Assembly: GCF_023228785.1 (NCBI RefSeq)
Contig: NZ_JALOAN010000013.1
Location: 1-59,188, forward strand
DNA: 59,188 bases
Origin: Sulfurimonas sp.
GTDB lineage: Bacteria > Campylobacterota > Campylobacteria > Campylobacterales > Sulfurimonadaceae
Direction of reading: 5' to 3'
Shown here: positions 30,212-38,930 of the stretch, one piece after another
How positions within the stretch are numbered: the stretch's first letter is position 1
How the letters are laid out: each line of letters begins with the position of its first letter
Translations under genes and position numbers: made by a program
The notes under the pieces: model-generated
Told to the model about the DNA's origin: nothing
Databases searched by the model: none
What the model saw: only the letters and a program-made list of their open reading frames with translations

Positions 30212-32183
30212 CGCTGTTCTCATTGTTTTTATTGATGTTATTTTTAGACATTTTAGCATCCTCTTTTAACTCTTCTTCTATATCATCAACTGCAACTTCA
30301 ACTTTTGAATCTATGTTATTTTCTTTTTCAAAGTTGATAATAATCTCTCTTACATCTTCGCCTGTGATATTCTCTTTTTTATAAAGAAGTTTTACCATAT
30401 CTTCAATAGCTTCTCTATACTCTTCCAATCTAGCCTTAACTGCTTCATATCTCTTCGTCAGTGATACTTTTATAAACTCATCCATATTTTCAGCCATCTT
30501 ATCACTATATTCACGAGTAGCTTGTTGTCCACCACCCAAAAATGACTGTCTGCTCTTCTCTAGTACCATAAGTCCAGCTACATCACTCATTCCATATGTT
30601 TGAACCATAGATTTTATGATATCAGTTGCTCTCTCAAGGTCATTTCCAGCACCAGTTGAAATCTCTTCTAAAAAGATCTCTTCAGCTGCGCGACCACCTA
30701 AAAGAACATCGACTTCAGCCCACATCTCATGGCGCTGCATCATATATTTGTTCTCTTCTGGTTTGTTTAGAGTGTATCCTAGTGCTGCAAGTCCACGAGG
30801 AACTATAGATACTTTAGATACTTTTTTTGCACCCTTAGTTGTCTCAGCTAGAAGTGCATGACCACTCTCATGATAAGCTACTATTTTTTTCTCTTTAGGG
30901 TTGATTCTACGAGATTTTTTAGCAAGTCCTGCTATTGCTCTCTCGACTGCCTCATAAAGATCTTTTTGCTTAACAGTTTTTTGACTCTTTCTTCCCGCTA
31001 AAAGTGCGCCTTCGTTTACAATATTTGCAAGATCTGCACCTGCGAGTCCTGCGGTTAGGCGAGCAACCTCTTCTACCTCAACATCTTCATCCATTTTTAC
31101 ATTTCTCATATGCACTTTTAGGATCTTTACACGACCTTCAAAGTCGGGCTTATCTACTAAAACTTGTCTGTCAAAACGACCTGGACGAAGTAGTGCTTGA
31201 TCTAGAACTTCAGGTCTATTTGTAGCTGCTAAAATAATTATCGGTGTATCTGTTCCAAAACCATCCATCTCAGCTAGGAGCTGATTTAGAGTCTGTTCTC
31301 TTTCATCATTTCCACCCATCATTCCACCAGCTGCACGACTCTTACCAATAGCATCGATTTCATCTATAAAGATGATACTAGGAGCATCTTTTTTAGCTTG
31401 TTCAAACAAGTCTCGAACACGAGCTGCACCAACTCCAACGAACATCTCTATAAAACTAGATCCACTCACTGAGAAAAAAGGAACATCTGCTTCGCCTGCA
31501 ACAGCTTTAGCCAAAAGTGTTTTACCAGTTCCAGGTGATCCTACTAAAAGTACACCTTTTGGAATTTTTGCACCAATCTCTACATAACGAGCTGGATATT
31601 TTAAGAAGTCAACAATCTCTTGAACCTCTTCTTTTGCCTCTTCTACACCTGCTACATCATCAAACTTTGTATTTGGTTTTTCAGAGTTTACCATCTTTTT
31701 AGAATTGCCCATCCCTAAAAGTCCACCACCCATACTTTTTTGCATTCTCCCTGCAAAAAACATCCAAATAGCTATGATAATAAGAAAAGGAAATAACCAA
31801 CCAAACATCTCAGTAAACCAGTTTGTCTCACTAAAGCCAGTATATTCAACACCTTGTTTATCAAGAAGCTCTACAAGTCTTGTATCACCTTTTACAATTC
31901 TAGTCGTATAAATAGAACCATCAGTTCCAACGGCCTTTATGTAAGTTTGCCCAATATTTACTTCTTTTAGTGACTTAGATTCGACTAAACCCTTAAGCTC
32001 AGAATAACTTACTTGTTTTGTCTTTCTATTTGAAGCTCCTGCATCTTCAAGTCCTCCGCCCTCGCCAACTAAGGCTTTAAAAAGCAAAATAATGACTACT
32101 GAAAAAATAGCAAATGCTATTAAAGGGTTGTTATTAAAAAAATTGTTATTTTTGTTATCGTTATTGTTGTTTTTATTTGACAT
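30201..32183 (-). CDS. ftsH: ATP-dependent zinc metalloprotease FtsH
   Basis: This 660-residue membrane AAA protease has two N-terminal membrane segments (about 20-38 and 128-145) flanking a periplasmic loop. Walker A is GSPGTGKTLL, Walker B IIFIDEIDAIG, the second region of homology RPEVLDQALLRPGRFDRQ, and the zinc site YHESGHALLAE with the later acidic ligand in the M41 domain. It degrades misfolded membrane proteins and regulatory substrates. It follows prmA after 15 nt and probably shares a transcript with cheY and prmA. Confidence 0.97.
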   Translation of the reverse strand: MSNKNNNNDNKNNNFFNNNPLIAFAIFSVVIILLFKALVGEGGGLEDAGASNRKTKQVSYSELKGLVESKSLKEVNIGQTYIKAVGTDGSIYTTRIVKGDTRLVELLDKQGVEYTGFSETNWFTEMFGWLFPFLIIIAIWMFFAGRMQKSMGGGLLGMGNSKKMVNSEKPNTKFDDVAGVEEAKEEVQEIVDFLKYPARYVEIGAKIPKGVLLVGSPGTGKTLLAKAVAGEADVPFFSVSGSSFIEMFVGVGAARVRDLFEQAKKDAPSIIFIDEIDAIGKSRAAGGMMGGNDEREQTLNQLLAEMDGFGTDTPIIILAATNRPEVLDQALLRPGRFDRQVLVDKPDFEGRVKILKVHMRNVKMDEDVEVEEVARLTAGLAGADLANIVNEGALLAGRKSQKTVKQKDLYEAVERAIAGLAKKSRRINPKEKKIVAYHESGHALLAETTKGAKKVSKVSIVPRGLAALGYTLNKPEENKYMMQRHEMWAEVDVLLGGRAAEEIFLEEISTGAGNDLERATDIIKSMVQTYGMSDVAGLMVLEKSRQSFLGGGQQATREYSDKMAENMDEFIKVSLTKRYEAVKARLEEYREAIEDMVKLLYKKENITGEDVREIIINFEKENNIDSKVEVAVDDIEEELKEDAKMSKNNINKNNENSDEQ

Positions 32184-32198
32184 TATTTATCTCTTTTT

Positions 32199-33026
32199 TT
32201 ATTTTCTTTTTAAGACAAGTGTTACCCACTCACCCTCTGCTATTCTCTCTAAGATATCGCAATCTTTGTAAAAACCTAAAACCTTCTTCTCATACTTATC
32301 CAATATTCCTGACAAAATCAACACTCCATCATCTTTTAAAGCATTTTTTAAATCTTTTGCTATAAAGGTAAGAACATCTGCTACTATATTTGCTACAACT
32401 ACATTGTATTTTTTCTCACTAAGTGAGCATGAGCCTTCCCAAATATGTGAAAATTCAACTTGATTTAGTGTTGCATTTTCTTTTGAGTTATCTACTGAGA
32501 CTATGTCAGTATCGCAAGCATCTACTATAGCTCCAAGTTTAATTGCTCCAATAGCAAGAATACCACTTCCACAACCTACATCTATTAGTGTATCACCTTT
32601 TTTTACATACTTAGAAATTGCTCTTAGTGATGATGCAGTTGTTGGATGATGACCAGTTCCAAAGGCAAGAGCTGGATCAATAGCGATGTTTATGAGGTTT
32701 GGATGTTCTTTATCCCATGTTGGATGTATGTAAAATTTATCTATCTCTATAGGAGTTATACTTTTTTGATATAGTTCAACCCAGTCACTGTTCTTGAGTT
32801 TTTTATGTTTGTATTCTAGATCTATGACCTCGCCTAAAGCTTTTTGTAAAGCCTCACAAAACTGCTCCAATCCCCAAGCAATAGTTTCAAGTTCATCTTC
32901 ACTTCTGATAGTAAAACCATCTGCAGATTCTTCAAAACCAACATCTATTGTGTCAGATAAGAAGTCTGCAAAGAGTTCTTTGTGTGATGAAACTTTAACT
33001 ACTAACTCGTAGTAGTGATCTTGCAT
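32199..33026 (-). CDS. prmA: Ribosomal protein L11 methyltransferase
   Basis: This 275-residue protein has an N-terminal substrate-recognition half and a C-terminal class I methyltransferase domain with LAFGTGHHPTT, the SAM loop LIDVGCGSGILAIGAIK, and VVANIVADVL (the NPP-like position). It methylates L11. A TAATG junction links it to cheY upstream. Confidence 0.93.
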   Translation of the reverse strand: MQDHYYELVVKVSSHKELFADFLSDTIDVGFEESADGFTIRSEDELETIAWGLEQFCEALQKALGEVIDLEYKHKKLKNSDWVELYQKSITPIEIDKFYIHPTWDKEHPNLINIAIDPALAFGTGHHPTTASSLRAISKYVKKGDTLIDVGCGSGILAIGAIKLGAIVDACDTDIVSVDNSKENATLNQVEFSHIWEGSCSLSEKKYNVVVANIVADVLTFIAKDLKNALKDDGVLILSGILDKYEKKVLGFYKDCDILERIAEGEWVTLVLKRK

Positions 33027-33400
33027 TATTGAGTGATACCCATAACAGCACCGAGTTTTTCTTTTAGTACTTGTGGAGTAAATGGTTTTACGATGTAGTT
33101 ATTTACACCAGCTTTTAAAGCAGTGATGACCTCTGCCTTACCGCCTTCTGTTGTCACCATAATAATAGGTGTATCTTTAAAACGTGCATCAGCTCTAACT
33201 TTTTTAACCAACTCCAAGCCATTCATTTCAGGCATATTCCAGTCAGTTATTAGCATATCGATATCAGGGTTGGTATCCATTTGAGTCCAACCTTCAACAC
33301 CATCAGCACCCTCTAAGATATCTTTATATCCCAAACGCGCTAAAGTGTTTTTTATAATACGACGCATTGTAGAACTATCATCAACAACAAGTAATTTCAA
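33026..33400 (-). CDS. cheY: Chemotaxis response regulator CheY
   Basis: This 124-residue single receiver domain has LLVVDDSSTMRRI for the acidic pocket, phospho-Asp in LITDWNMPEMNG, the switch Thr in IMVTTEGG, and Lys in NYIVKPFTP. It binds the flagellar switch when phosphorylated. The start is TTG at 33400 with AAGGA 7 nt before. A TATTAT candidate -10 on the minus strand lies at 33416-33421. The cheY-prmA-ftsH order is, from memory, conserved in Campylobacterota. Confidence 0.92.
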   Translation of the reverse strand: MKLLVVDDSSTMRRIIKNTLARLGYKDILEGADGVEGWTQMDTNPDIDMLITDWNMPEMNGLELVKKVRADARFKDTPIIMVTTEGGKAEVITALKAGVNNYIVKPFTPQVLKEKLGAVMGITQ

Positions 33401-33473
33401 TTGAAATCCTTTTTTATAATATATTTTGCAAAATTTATAATCAAATAATATCTAAATTTTTGTTTTTTTACTA

Positions 33474-34184
33474 TTAATTGAGGCTTTTAAATAGCTTTGG
33501 TAAATCAATAGTGCCCTCATAGTAAGCTTTTCCTATAATAACACCATCGACTTCTTTAGTTGCAATAAGTGCCTCAATATCTCCTATATCTTTTACACCG
33601 CCACTAGCTATTGTACTGATACCGCTAGCTCTTGCAATATCAAGTGTGAACTCAACATTTACACCACTAAGTGTTCCATCTTTGCCGACATCTGTACATA
33701 TTATAGCTTCAACTCCAGCGTTTGCAAACTCTTTTGCTAGTTCAGTAGCACGCATGGAACTCACCTCTCCCCAGCCCTCAACTGCTACAAATCCGTCTAT
33801 GGCATCTATGCCTACAGCTATAGGATACTTTGCAGCCATCTCTTTTACAAACTCTGGATCTTTAACTGCGATTGAGCCGAGAATGATTCTATCTATGCCA
33901 ATTTCTAGCATCTTTTTGATAGTCTCTTCATCGCGAATCCCACCACCGAGTTCAAGCTTAACACTACAGTTTTGTCGTATCTTTACGATCTGCTCTAGGT
34001 TTTTAGGCTCTCCTGCAAAGGCACCATTTAAATCTACTAAATGAACCCACTTTGCACCCATCTCTTGAAACTTCTTAACCAAAAGCCAAGGCTCGTCTGA
34101 GTAGATCTTAGCACTATCCATAAGCCCCTTTGTAAGCCTTACAGCTTTTCCATCTTTTAAATCAATCGCTGGATATAGAGTCAT
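33474..34184 (-). CDS. hisA: ProFAR isomerase HisA
   Basis: This 236-residue TIM-barrel protein starts LYPAIDLKDGKAVRLTKG with the catalytic Asp. It has LELGGGIRDE, the second Asp in CTDVGKDGTLSGVN and IASGGVKD, and a full set of phosphate-binding loops. It isomerises ProFAR to PRFAR in histidine synthesis. AAAGGA precedes the ATG. The canonical hisH lies upstream on the same strand, separated by 219 bp. Confidence 0.95.
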   Translation of the reverse strand: MTLYPAIDLKDGKAVRLTKGLMDSAKIYSDEPWLLVKKFQEMGAKWVHLVDLNGAFAGEPKNLEQIVKIRQNCSVKLELGGGIRDEETIKKMLEIGIDRIILGSIAVKDPEFVKEMAAKYPIAVGIDAIDGFVAVEGWGEVSSMRATELAKEFANAGVEAIICTDVGKDGTLSGVNVEFTLDIARASGISTIASGGVKDIGDIEALIATKEVDGVIIGKAYYEGTIDLPKLFKSLN

Positions 34185-34403
34185 TTTTTTCCTTTAATTT
34201 ATTTCATAAATTTAAGGGAGAGTTTTTCCCTGTTTATTTATCACGCAAAACGAACAAGTCCGTTTTACAACGCTAACACTTGGTTTCCTTCGGCAGGAAG
34301 CCCTCGACACTTGTGCCTCTTGGTTTGGTTTTCAAGCTTCTTTTTCTCATGCTCTGCTTTTTTCAGTTCCCACGTTCTGCGCGGGAATGCATACCAGAAG
34401 CAA
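34185..34403. other. hisH-hisA intergenic region with hairpins
   Basis: No gene is seen in this 219-bp gap. A stem at 34367-34387 (arms TTCCCACG/CGCGGGAA, one mismatch) resembles the dispersed TTCCCACG-type repeats seen between genes in many bacteria. A weaker stem at 34216-34230 (GGGA/TCCC) lies in the hisA leader. Confidence 0.45.
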
Positions 34404-35015
34404 CTACAGTTTAATAAAATTTTCCAAAATCTTAAGTCCATTTTTATGGCTTTTTTCTGGGTGTGGTTGTATTCCTAGTATATTTTCATGCGCTACGGCT
34501 GATGTAAAATCATAACCATAGTTTGTAGTTCCTATAATATCTTCTATATTTGCACACTCAACATGGTAAGAGTGAACAAAGTATAAGTAGTGATTTGTGT
34601 CTAAACCATGAAATAGTTGATGCTCTTTTGTAAAGACTCTATTCCATCCCATATGAGGAACTTTTAACTTCTGTTGAAATTTTGTTTTATCAAAAGCTTT
34701 CACACTTCCTTTTATTAGTCCTAAACCTCTGCTATCTCCAAATTCTTGACTACTCTCAAAGAGCAGTTGCATGCCTAAACAAATGCCAAACATATAGTTT
34801 CCACTTGTCGCATACTCTTTTAAAGCATCAACCATACCTCTTTGATTTAGGTGTTCCATCGCATCTCCAAATGCACCAACACCAGGAAGTATTAATTTAT
34901 CATACTCCTTAAATCTTTGTGGATCTGAAACTATTACTGTTTTTTCTCCAAGCATTGAAAAAGCATTTTGAACACTTGCTAGATTTCCCATATTGTAATC
35001 AACAATTCCTATCAT
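34404..35015 (-). CDS. hisH: Imidazole glycerol phosphate synthase glutaminase HisH
   Basis: This 203-residue class I glutaminase has the nucleophile in FGICLGMQLLF and GIQPHPEKSH for the triad. Note Pro-His where most have FHPEKS, so the catalytic His is kept. Its nearness to hisA makes it the histidine-pathway copy. The start is an ATGA overlap with the PDC-sensor gene. The two other HisH homologues of the window (1541-2146 and 12257-12904) belong to sugar amidation. Confidence 0.88.
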   Translation of the reverse strand: MIGIVDYNMGNLASVQNAFSMLGEKTVIVSDPQRFKEYDKLILPGVGAFGDAMEHLNQRGMVDALKEYATSGNYMFGICLGMQLLFESSQEFGDSRGLGLIKGSVKAFDKTKFQQKLKVPHMGWNRVFTKEHQLFHGLDTNHYLYFVHSYHVECANIEDIIGTTNYGYDFTSAVAHENILGIQPHPEKSHKNGLKILENFIKL

Positions 35016-35917
35016 ATTTCACTCGTTGATTTTGTAAATTTTATATAGATTGCTAAACTTATGATCAAAAGTGCAACTCCACCTATGATAAACATCGCAT
35101 ACATAAGCATTTGAGGATCTGTAATAGCAAACTTAAATACTAACATCAAAGCCTCAATAGATAGTGCGATAATAATGGAACCTAGAAATTTAACCATGGT
35201 TTTATGTGGCTTTGAAATATCTTGTTCTTTATTGCGCCCCATAATCTCCTCTTCTATAAGAGTCTTAGCAAGGTCAAATATAGCTAAAGATAGAGTGAGC
35301 AAGATAGTAGCTTTAAATAGATCATCTATAACTAGATGTGAGAGCGTTATCTCATTTGTAAAAAAGCTCTTAACTCCATGAGAAAAAAGAAGGATTGCAA
35401 CGGCTATAAGAGCAAAAGAAAACATCGCGTATGAGTACTTAAAAAGTCTTGTAAAAAAAGCATCTGAAGTGTTTAACTGAGCTATCTTTAAAACTTCTTC
35501 TAGTGGCATATCTATACAAGCAACATAAACAAGTTCACCTTTTTCATTATATATAGGCTGCGATGCTGTAACTGTTAGATCTTGGGTTATAAGAGATGGA
35601 TATGGATCTGTTATAGTACATCTCTCTTCTCTTACTGCACGATAGTAGTACGCTCTGTCGGCTCTGATTTTTCCTATGTCACTATCAACTTCTTTTAAAG
35701 GTGTAAAAGTTGGAGATATTTGAACACCTTTATAGTCTAAAAGATAGATTCCTTCACAGTTTTGCAAATCTGCTTTTATCTTTAGTAGGCGAGGAATTAT
35801 CATCTCTTGTGTGAGAGAAGGAAGTTTGTTTGGAATGTTTCTAGAAAAGAGGTAACAAAGATAAGCTCTAACCTTAGTACGTCCCTCTGCAAAGTCTTGA
35901 ATATCTGATGCAACCAT
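35012..35917 (-). CDS. PDC-sensor-domain membrane protein
   Basis: This 301-residue protein has an N-terminal PDC-like sensor domain (CEGIYLLDYKGVQISPTF, RADRAYYYRAV, TASQPIYNEKGELVYV) and then about four membrane segments (roughly 160-180, 200-220, 240-260, 270-290). No kinase, GGDEF or methyl-accepting domain is present. PDC domains bind small ligands; here the region before residue 1 has no membrane anchor, so the sensor may face the cytoplasm. Its 3' end overlaps hisH by 4 nt. Confidence 0.7.
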   Translation of the reverse strand: MVASDIQDFAEGRTKVRAYLCYLFSRNIPNKLPSLTQEMIIPRLLKIKADLQNCEGIYLLDYKGVQISPTFTPLKEVDSDIGKIRADRAYYYRAVREERCTITDPYPSLITQDLTVTASQPIYNEKGELVYVACIDMPLEEVLKIAQLNTSDAFFTRLFKYSYAMFSFALIAVAILLFSHGVKSFFTNEITLSHLVIDDLFKATILLTLSLAIFDLAKTLIEEEIMGRNKEQDISKPHKTMVKFLGSIIIALSIEALMLVFKFAITDPQMLMYAMFIIGGVALLIISLAIYIKFTKSTSEI

Positions 35918-36044
35918 CTATTGACACGCCTTTTATTTAAATTTTTGCAATTATACCAAAGGCTACATAACATTTTACTCATATTTACGGATTTTATCAG
36001 ATCGGGTCATTTTGATTAAGGCTTGTTTTTTAGCCAAAAACATA

Positions 36045-36053
36045 TGCTATAAT
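36045..36053 (+). promoter_or_regulatory. Extended -10 promoter of the GGDEF-PilZ-like gene
   Basis: TG-C-TATAAT lies 19 nt before the GTG start; a TTGTTT at 36023 gives a 19-nt spacer. The predicted leader is about 13 nt. Confidence 0.5.
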
Positions 36054-36072
36054 CTGATAAAAAATCATAAGG

Positions 36073-37920
36073 GTGCGTATATTGCTTCATCTTTACTATG
36101 AAACTGCTTCCTCGAAACAGATGTCTGATGTTGCTAAATCGTTTGAATTTTGTGAAGCACTAGATATAAGTAAAGCAAATGAAGTTAAACTTGCTGATGT
36201 ATATTTTGTTGAGATACAAACTATAGAAAAAGCCTTAGTTCTTCACATAAGAAAACTTCTTAGCAACAAAACAGACTCTTTAATATACTTTTTTATAGAT
36301 GATTCTCACAACTTAATGCTATTTCAACTAGCATCTCTTTTAAATGTAAAAAATATTTTTACTTCAAAACATGAAACTTCCAAGCTAATATCTAACATAA
36401 AAGCTGACATTCTTTTAAAAAAAACAACTGCTCAAAACAAAGAGTTTGCAAGCGTATTCTCAAACAATATCTCTTTTATGACATTTAACCAAAGCAGCTT
36501 AACTTTTGCAAGCCAGAAGTTACTTGATGATTTTAGCTGTAAAGATCTCTATATGCTAGAGTTAAATCTTTGCTCAAAAATCGATTTAAAATCTTTTTTA
36601 GAAAGTAACATCACAAAAGAAGAAACTATAATATTTGAAAAGATTTCAAAAAAATACAATATCAAAAGCATTGGTTCAAAACATAGTTCAGATAGATACA
36701 TATTTGTCCAAGAGATCTTGCAAAACAAGCAAACTAAACAAACAAGTATTGATTTTATAAAAAATCGTATCTACTTTATAGAGGTCTTAAAAGAAAAACT
36801 TCTTGAGAAAAATATTTCTAAAAATATCTGCTCTATCATAACCATAAGCATTGAAAATATGGATAGTTTACGCCAATTTTGGAGTGAGTATGAGATAGAG
36901 ATGGCAATTGGCGATCTACTTCTACAAGTTGAGCTAGAAATAGACGCGCACACTCTTCTTGCTCAATATGACAATAAACTCTATATAGCACTTTTTGAAG
37001 ATCTTGACTTTGAAGCTACTAAACAAAAAGCTCACTCTATACAAAAACATATAATCTCATATACATCTAAAGAGGATATAAAACCCATTATCGGCTTACA
37101 TGCTTTTGATATAAATGATTTTGAGTTAAACGACGCACTAAAAATTATTTCAGATATTGCAAAAGAAGATATCTCAAACAAAGATAGAGAGACTCAAAAG
37201 ATATATAGAGTCATAAATATAGACAATGAACTTAATGATGAAAAAGCCATAGACCTACTTTTACAAGCTACTTTTACCAACAAAACGCCGATAAAACTTT
37301 TAAATATCTACAAAGGCTTATGCATAAACACTTTTTCTACGATTGTCAAAAAAACTCAAGAAGAGATATATGTAAGTTTTGAGCAACTTCAAGGTACTGT
37401 TATGAACTTTGAAAAAGGCACAGTTATTCAATCTCCTAACTTTACAAAAGATATTGAAGCTGATGTAAAACTTATCGACTTAAAAAAGAGAGTAGCACTT
37501 TTGAAAAACTTTAGATTTGTTAATGGAAGTGCTAATGCTAGAAAATATAGTCGAGTAACTCCTTCTCAAAGAACGCCCATTTCTATAGTAAATAACAAGG
37601 GTACTTTAAGTGGTGAGATTTTGGATATTTCCATGAACTCAGTAGCTATAAAAACGAGATTTTACAAGCGTATAGAAGAGTTATACTCAACAGATGTTGA
37701 ACTGAAATTTACTCTGCCAATAAGAAGTTCTGAAGATGGATATATGAAGTTAGAGTTAATCGCTAGAGTTACATTTACTAAATGTGGCGAAGATTATTGC
37801 AAAATGGTTGTAGATCTAGAAGAGACTCAAGCACATGAATCTATCCTCATGGAGTATGTCTATGATAGACAAAAAGAGATTATAGTAGAGCTAAAAAAAC
37901 AAACTATCATACGAAATTAG
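36073..37920 (+). CDS. Degenerate GGDEF protein with C-terminal PilZ-like domain
   Basis: This 615-residue protein has three parts. Residues 1-230 are an unassigned alpha/beta region. About 240-370 resembles a GGDEF fold, but the signature site reads QYDNKLYIALF, so it should not make c-di-GMP. From about 488 there is a PilZ-like barrel (ARKYSRVTPSQRTPISIVNN, GEILDISMNSVAIKTR) in which the D-x-S-x-x-G motif ends in Ser. It may be a c-di-GMP effector or scaffold. The start is GTG at 36073; a TTG at 36082 with AAGG 9 nt upstream is an alternative. Confidence 0.65.
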   Translation: MRILLHLYYETASSKQMSDVAKSFEFCEALDISKANEVKLADVYFVEIQTIEKALVLHIRKLLSNKTDSLIYFFIDDSHNLMLFQLASLLNVKNIFTSKHETSKLISNIKADILLKKTTAQNKEFASVFSNNISFMTFNQSSLTFASQKLLDDFSCKDLYMLELNLCSKIDLKSFLESNITKEETIIFEKISKKYNIKSIGSKHSSDRYIFVQEILQNKQTKQTSIDFIKNRIYFIEVLKEKLLEKNISKNICSIITISIENMDSLRQFWSEYEIEMAIGDLLLQVELEIDAHTLLAQYDNKLYIALFEDLDFEATKQKAHSIQKHIISYTSKEDIKPIIGLHAFDINDFELNDALKIISDIAKEDISNKDRETQKIYRVINIDNELNDEKAIDLLLQATFTNKTPIKLLNIYKGLCINTFSTIVKKTQEEIYVSFEQLQGTVMNFEKGTVIQSPNFTKDIEADVKLIDLKKRVALLKNFRFVNGSANARKYSRVTPSQRTPISIVNNKGTLSGEILDISMNSVAIKTRFYKRIEELYSTDVELKFTLPIRSSEDGYMKLELIARVTFTKCGEDYCKMVVDLEETQAHESILMEYVYDRQKEIIVELKKQTIIRN

Positions 37921-37921
37921 C

Positions 37922-37927
37922 TATAAT
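37922..37927 (+). promoter_or_regulatory. -10 box immediately before waaC
   Basis: TATAAT is followed by 7 nt and then ATG 37935, predicting a leader of 0-1 nt. It overlaps the end of the preceding gene by 0 nt, starting 2 nt after its stop. Confidence 0.5.
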
Positions 37928-37934
37928 GCCGCCA

Positions 37935-38930
37935 ATGAAAAAAAATATAAAAAGTATAGCAATAGTGCGGCTCTCCGCTCTTGGGGACATCGTAAATAGT
38001 GCAGTGATTCTACAATTTATTCATCAAAAGTATCCAGATGCAAAAATAGAATGGATAACTGAAGAGGTTTTTGCGCCACTTCTGCAAAATCATCCTTTAC
38101 TACATAGAGTCCACACCATAAATCTAAAAGAACTTAAAAAGTCAAAAAGCCTCTCACAGCTTATTAAGACTATCTCAAAACTCCGTTCTTTAGGTAAGTT
38201 TGATATCATTATAGATATGCAAGGACTGCTAAAATCAGCCATTGTCTCAAGACTTGTTGGTAGAAAAACACATGGCTTTGATAAAAACTCATCAAGAGAA
38301 TCACTCTCAAGATTTTTCTACAAAACAACTTCATACATAGAGTATGATGAAAACATTGTAAAAAGAAATACTTTTTTAGCCTCTGATGGACTTGGATTTA
38401 AGATAAATGACTTGATGCTACTCAAAAAACAGAGAGTTTTTGAAGTTCCTAACTACCCAATAAATAAAAGTGAAAAAAAGAACATAGCCATAGTGATAGG
38501 TGCCTCATGGGAATCTAAAAAATACCCAAAAGAAAAGGTAGCCGAGCTTTGCAATGAACTAGGACAAAACTGCTATATTATTTGGGGAAATGATAAAGAG
38601 AGAGAAGATGCTTTATGGATTTGTAAAAACTCTTCATTTGCTATACTTACACCAAAATTATCTTTGCTTGAGTTAGTCTCATTTGTCTCTAGTGTTGATC
38701 TTTTAATTGGAAATGACACAGGTCCAACACACATCGCATGGGCACAAAATATTGCATCCGTAACTCTTTTTGGTCCGACTACAAAAAGAATGATGTATGA
38801 GACATCTAAAAATCTGTTTGTAAAATCAGACTCAAAAGTAGATATCTACAAGATAGATAAAAATGACTTTTCTATTGGAGAGATTGAAGTAAAGAGTATT
38901 GCAAAAAAAGCTAGGGAGTTATTGATATGA
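37935..38930 (+). CDS. waaC: Lipopolysaccharide heptosyltransferase I
   Basis: This is a GT9-family enzyme of about 331 residues. It has IAIVRLSALGDIVNSAV at the N-terminus, FDIIIDMQGLLKSAIVSRL, GASWESKKYP, and the donor-binding LLIGNDTGPTHIAWA near residue 265. It adds the first heptose to Kdo of the LOS/LPS inner core. I choose ATG 37935 (MKKNIKS); an ATG at 37926 would add three residues but lies in the -10 box. An ATGA overlap links it to lpxL; the waaC-lpxL pair opens the LOS locus in Campylobacter. Confidence 0.92.
   Translation: MKKNIKSIAIVRLSALGDIVNSAVILQFIHQKYPDAKIEWITEEVFAPLLQNHPLLHRVHTINLKELKKSKSLSQLIKTISKLRSLGKFDIIIDMQGLLKSAIVSRLVGRKTHGFDKNSSRESLSRFFYKTTSYIEYDENIVKRNTFLASDGLGFKINDLMLLKKQRVFEVPNYPINKSEKKNIAIVIGASWESKKYPKEKVAELCNELGQNCYIIWGNDKEREDALWICKNSSFAILTPKLSLLELVSFVSSVDLLIGNDTGPTHIAWAQNIASVTLFGPTTKRMMYETSKNLFVKSDSKVDIYKIDKNDFSIGEIEVKSIAKKARELLI

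Noticed and set aside
30616..31911. Several plus-strand frames within ftsH
   Set aside because: All are antisense to a strongly conserved FtsH sequence and show no ribosome binding sites or domains.
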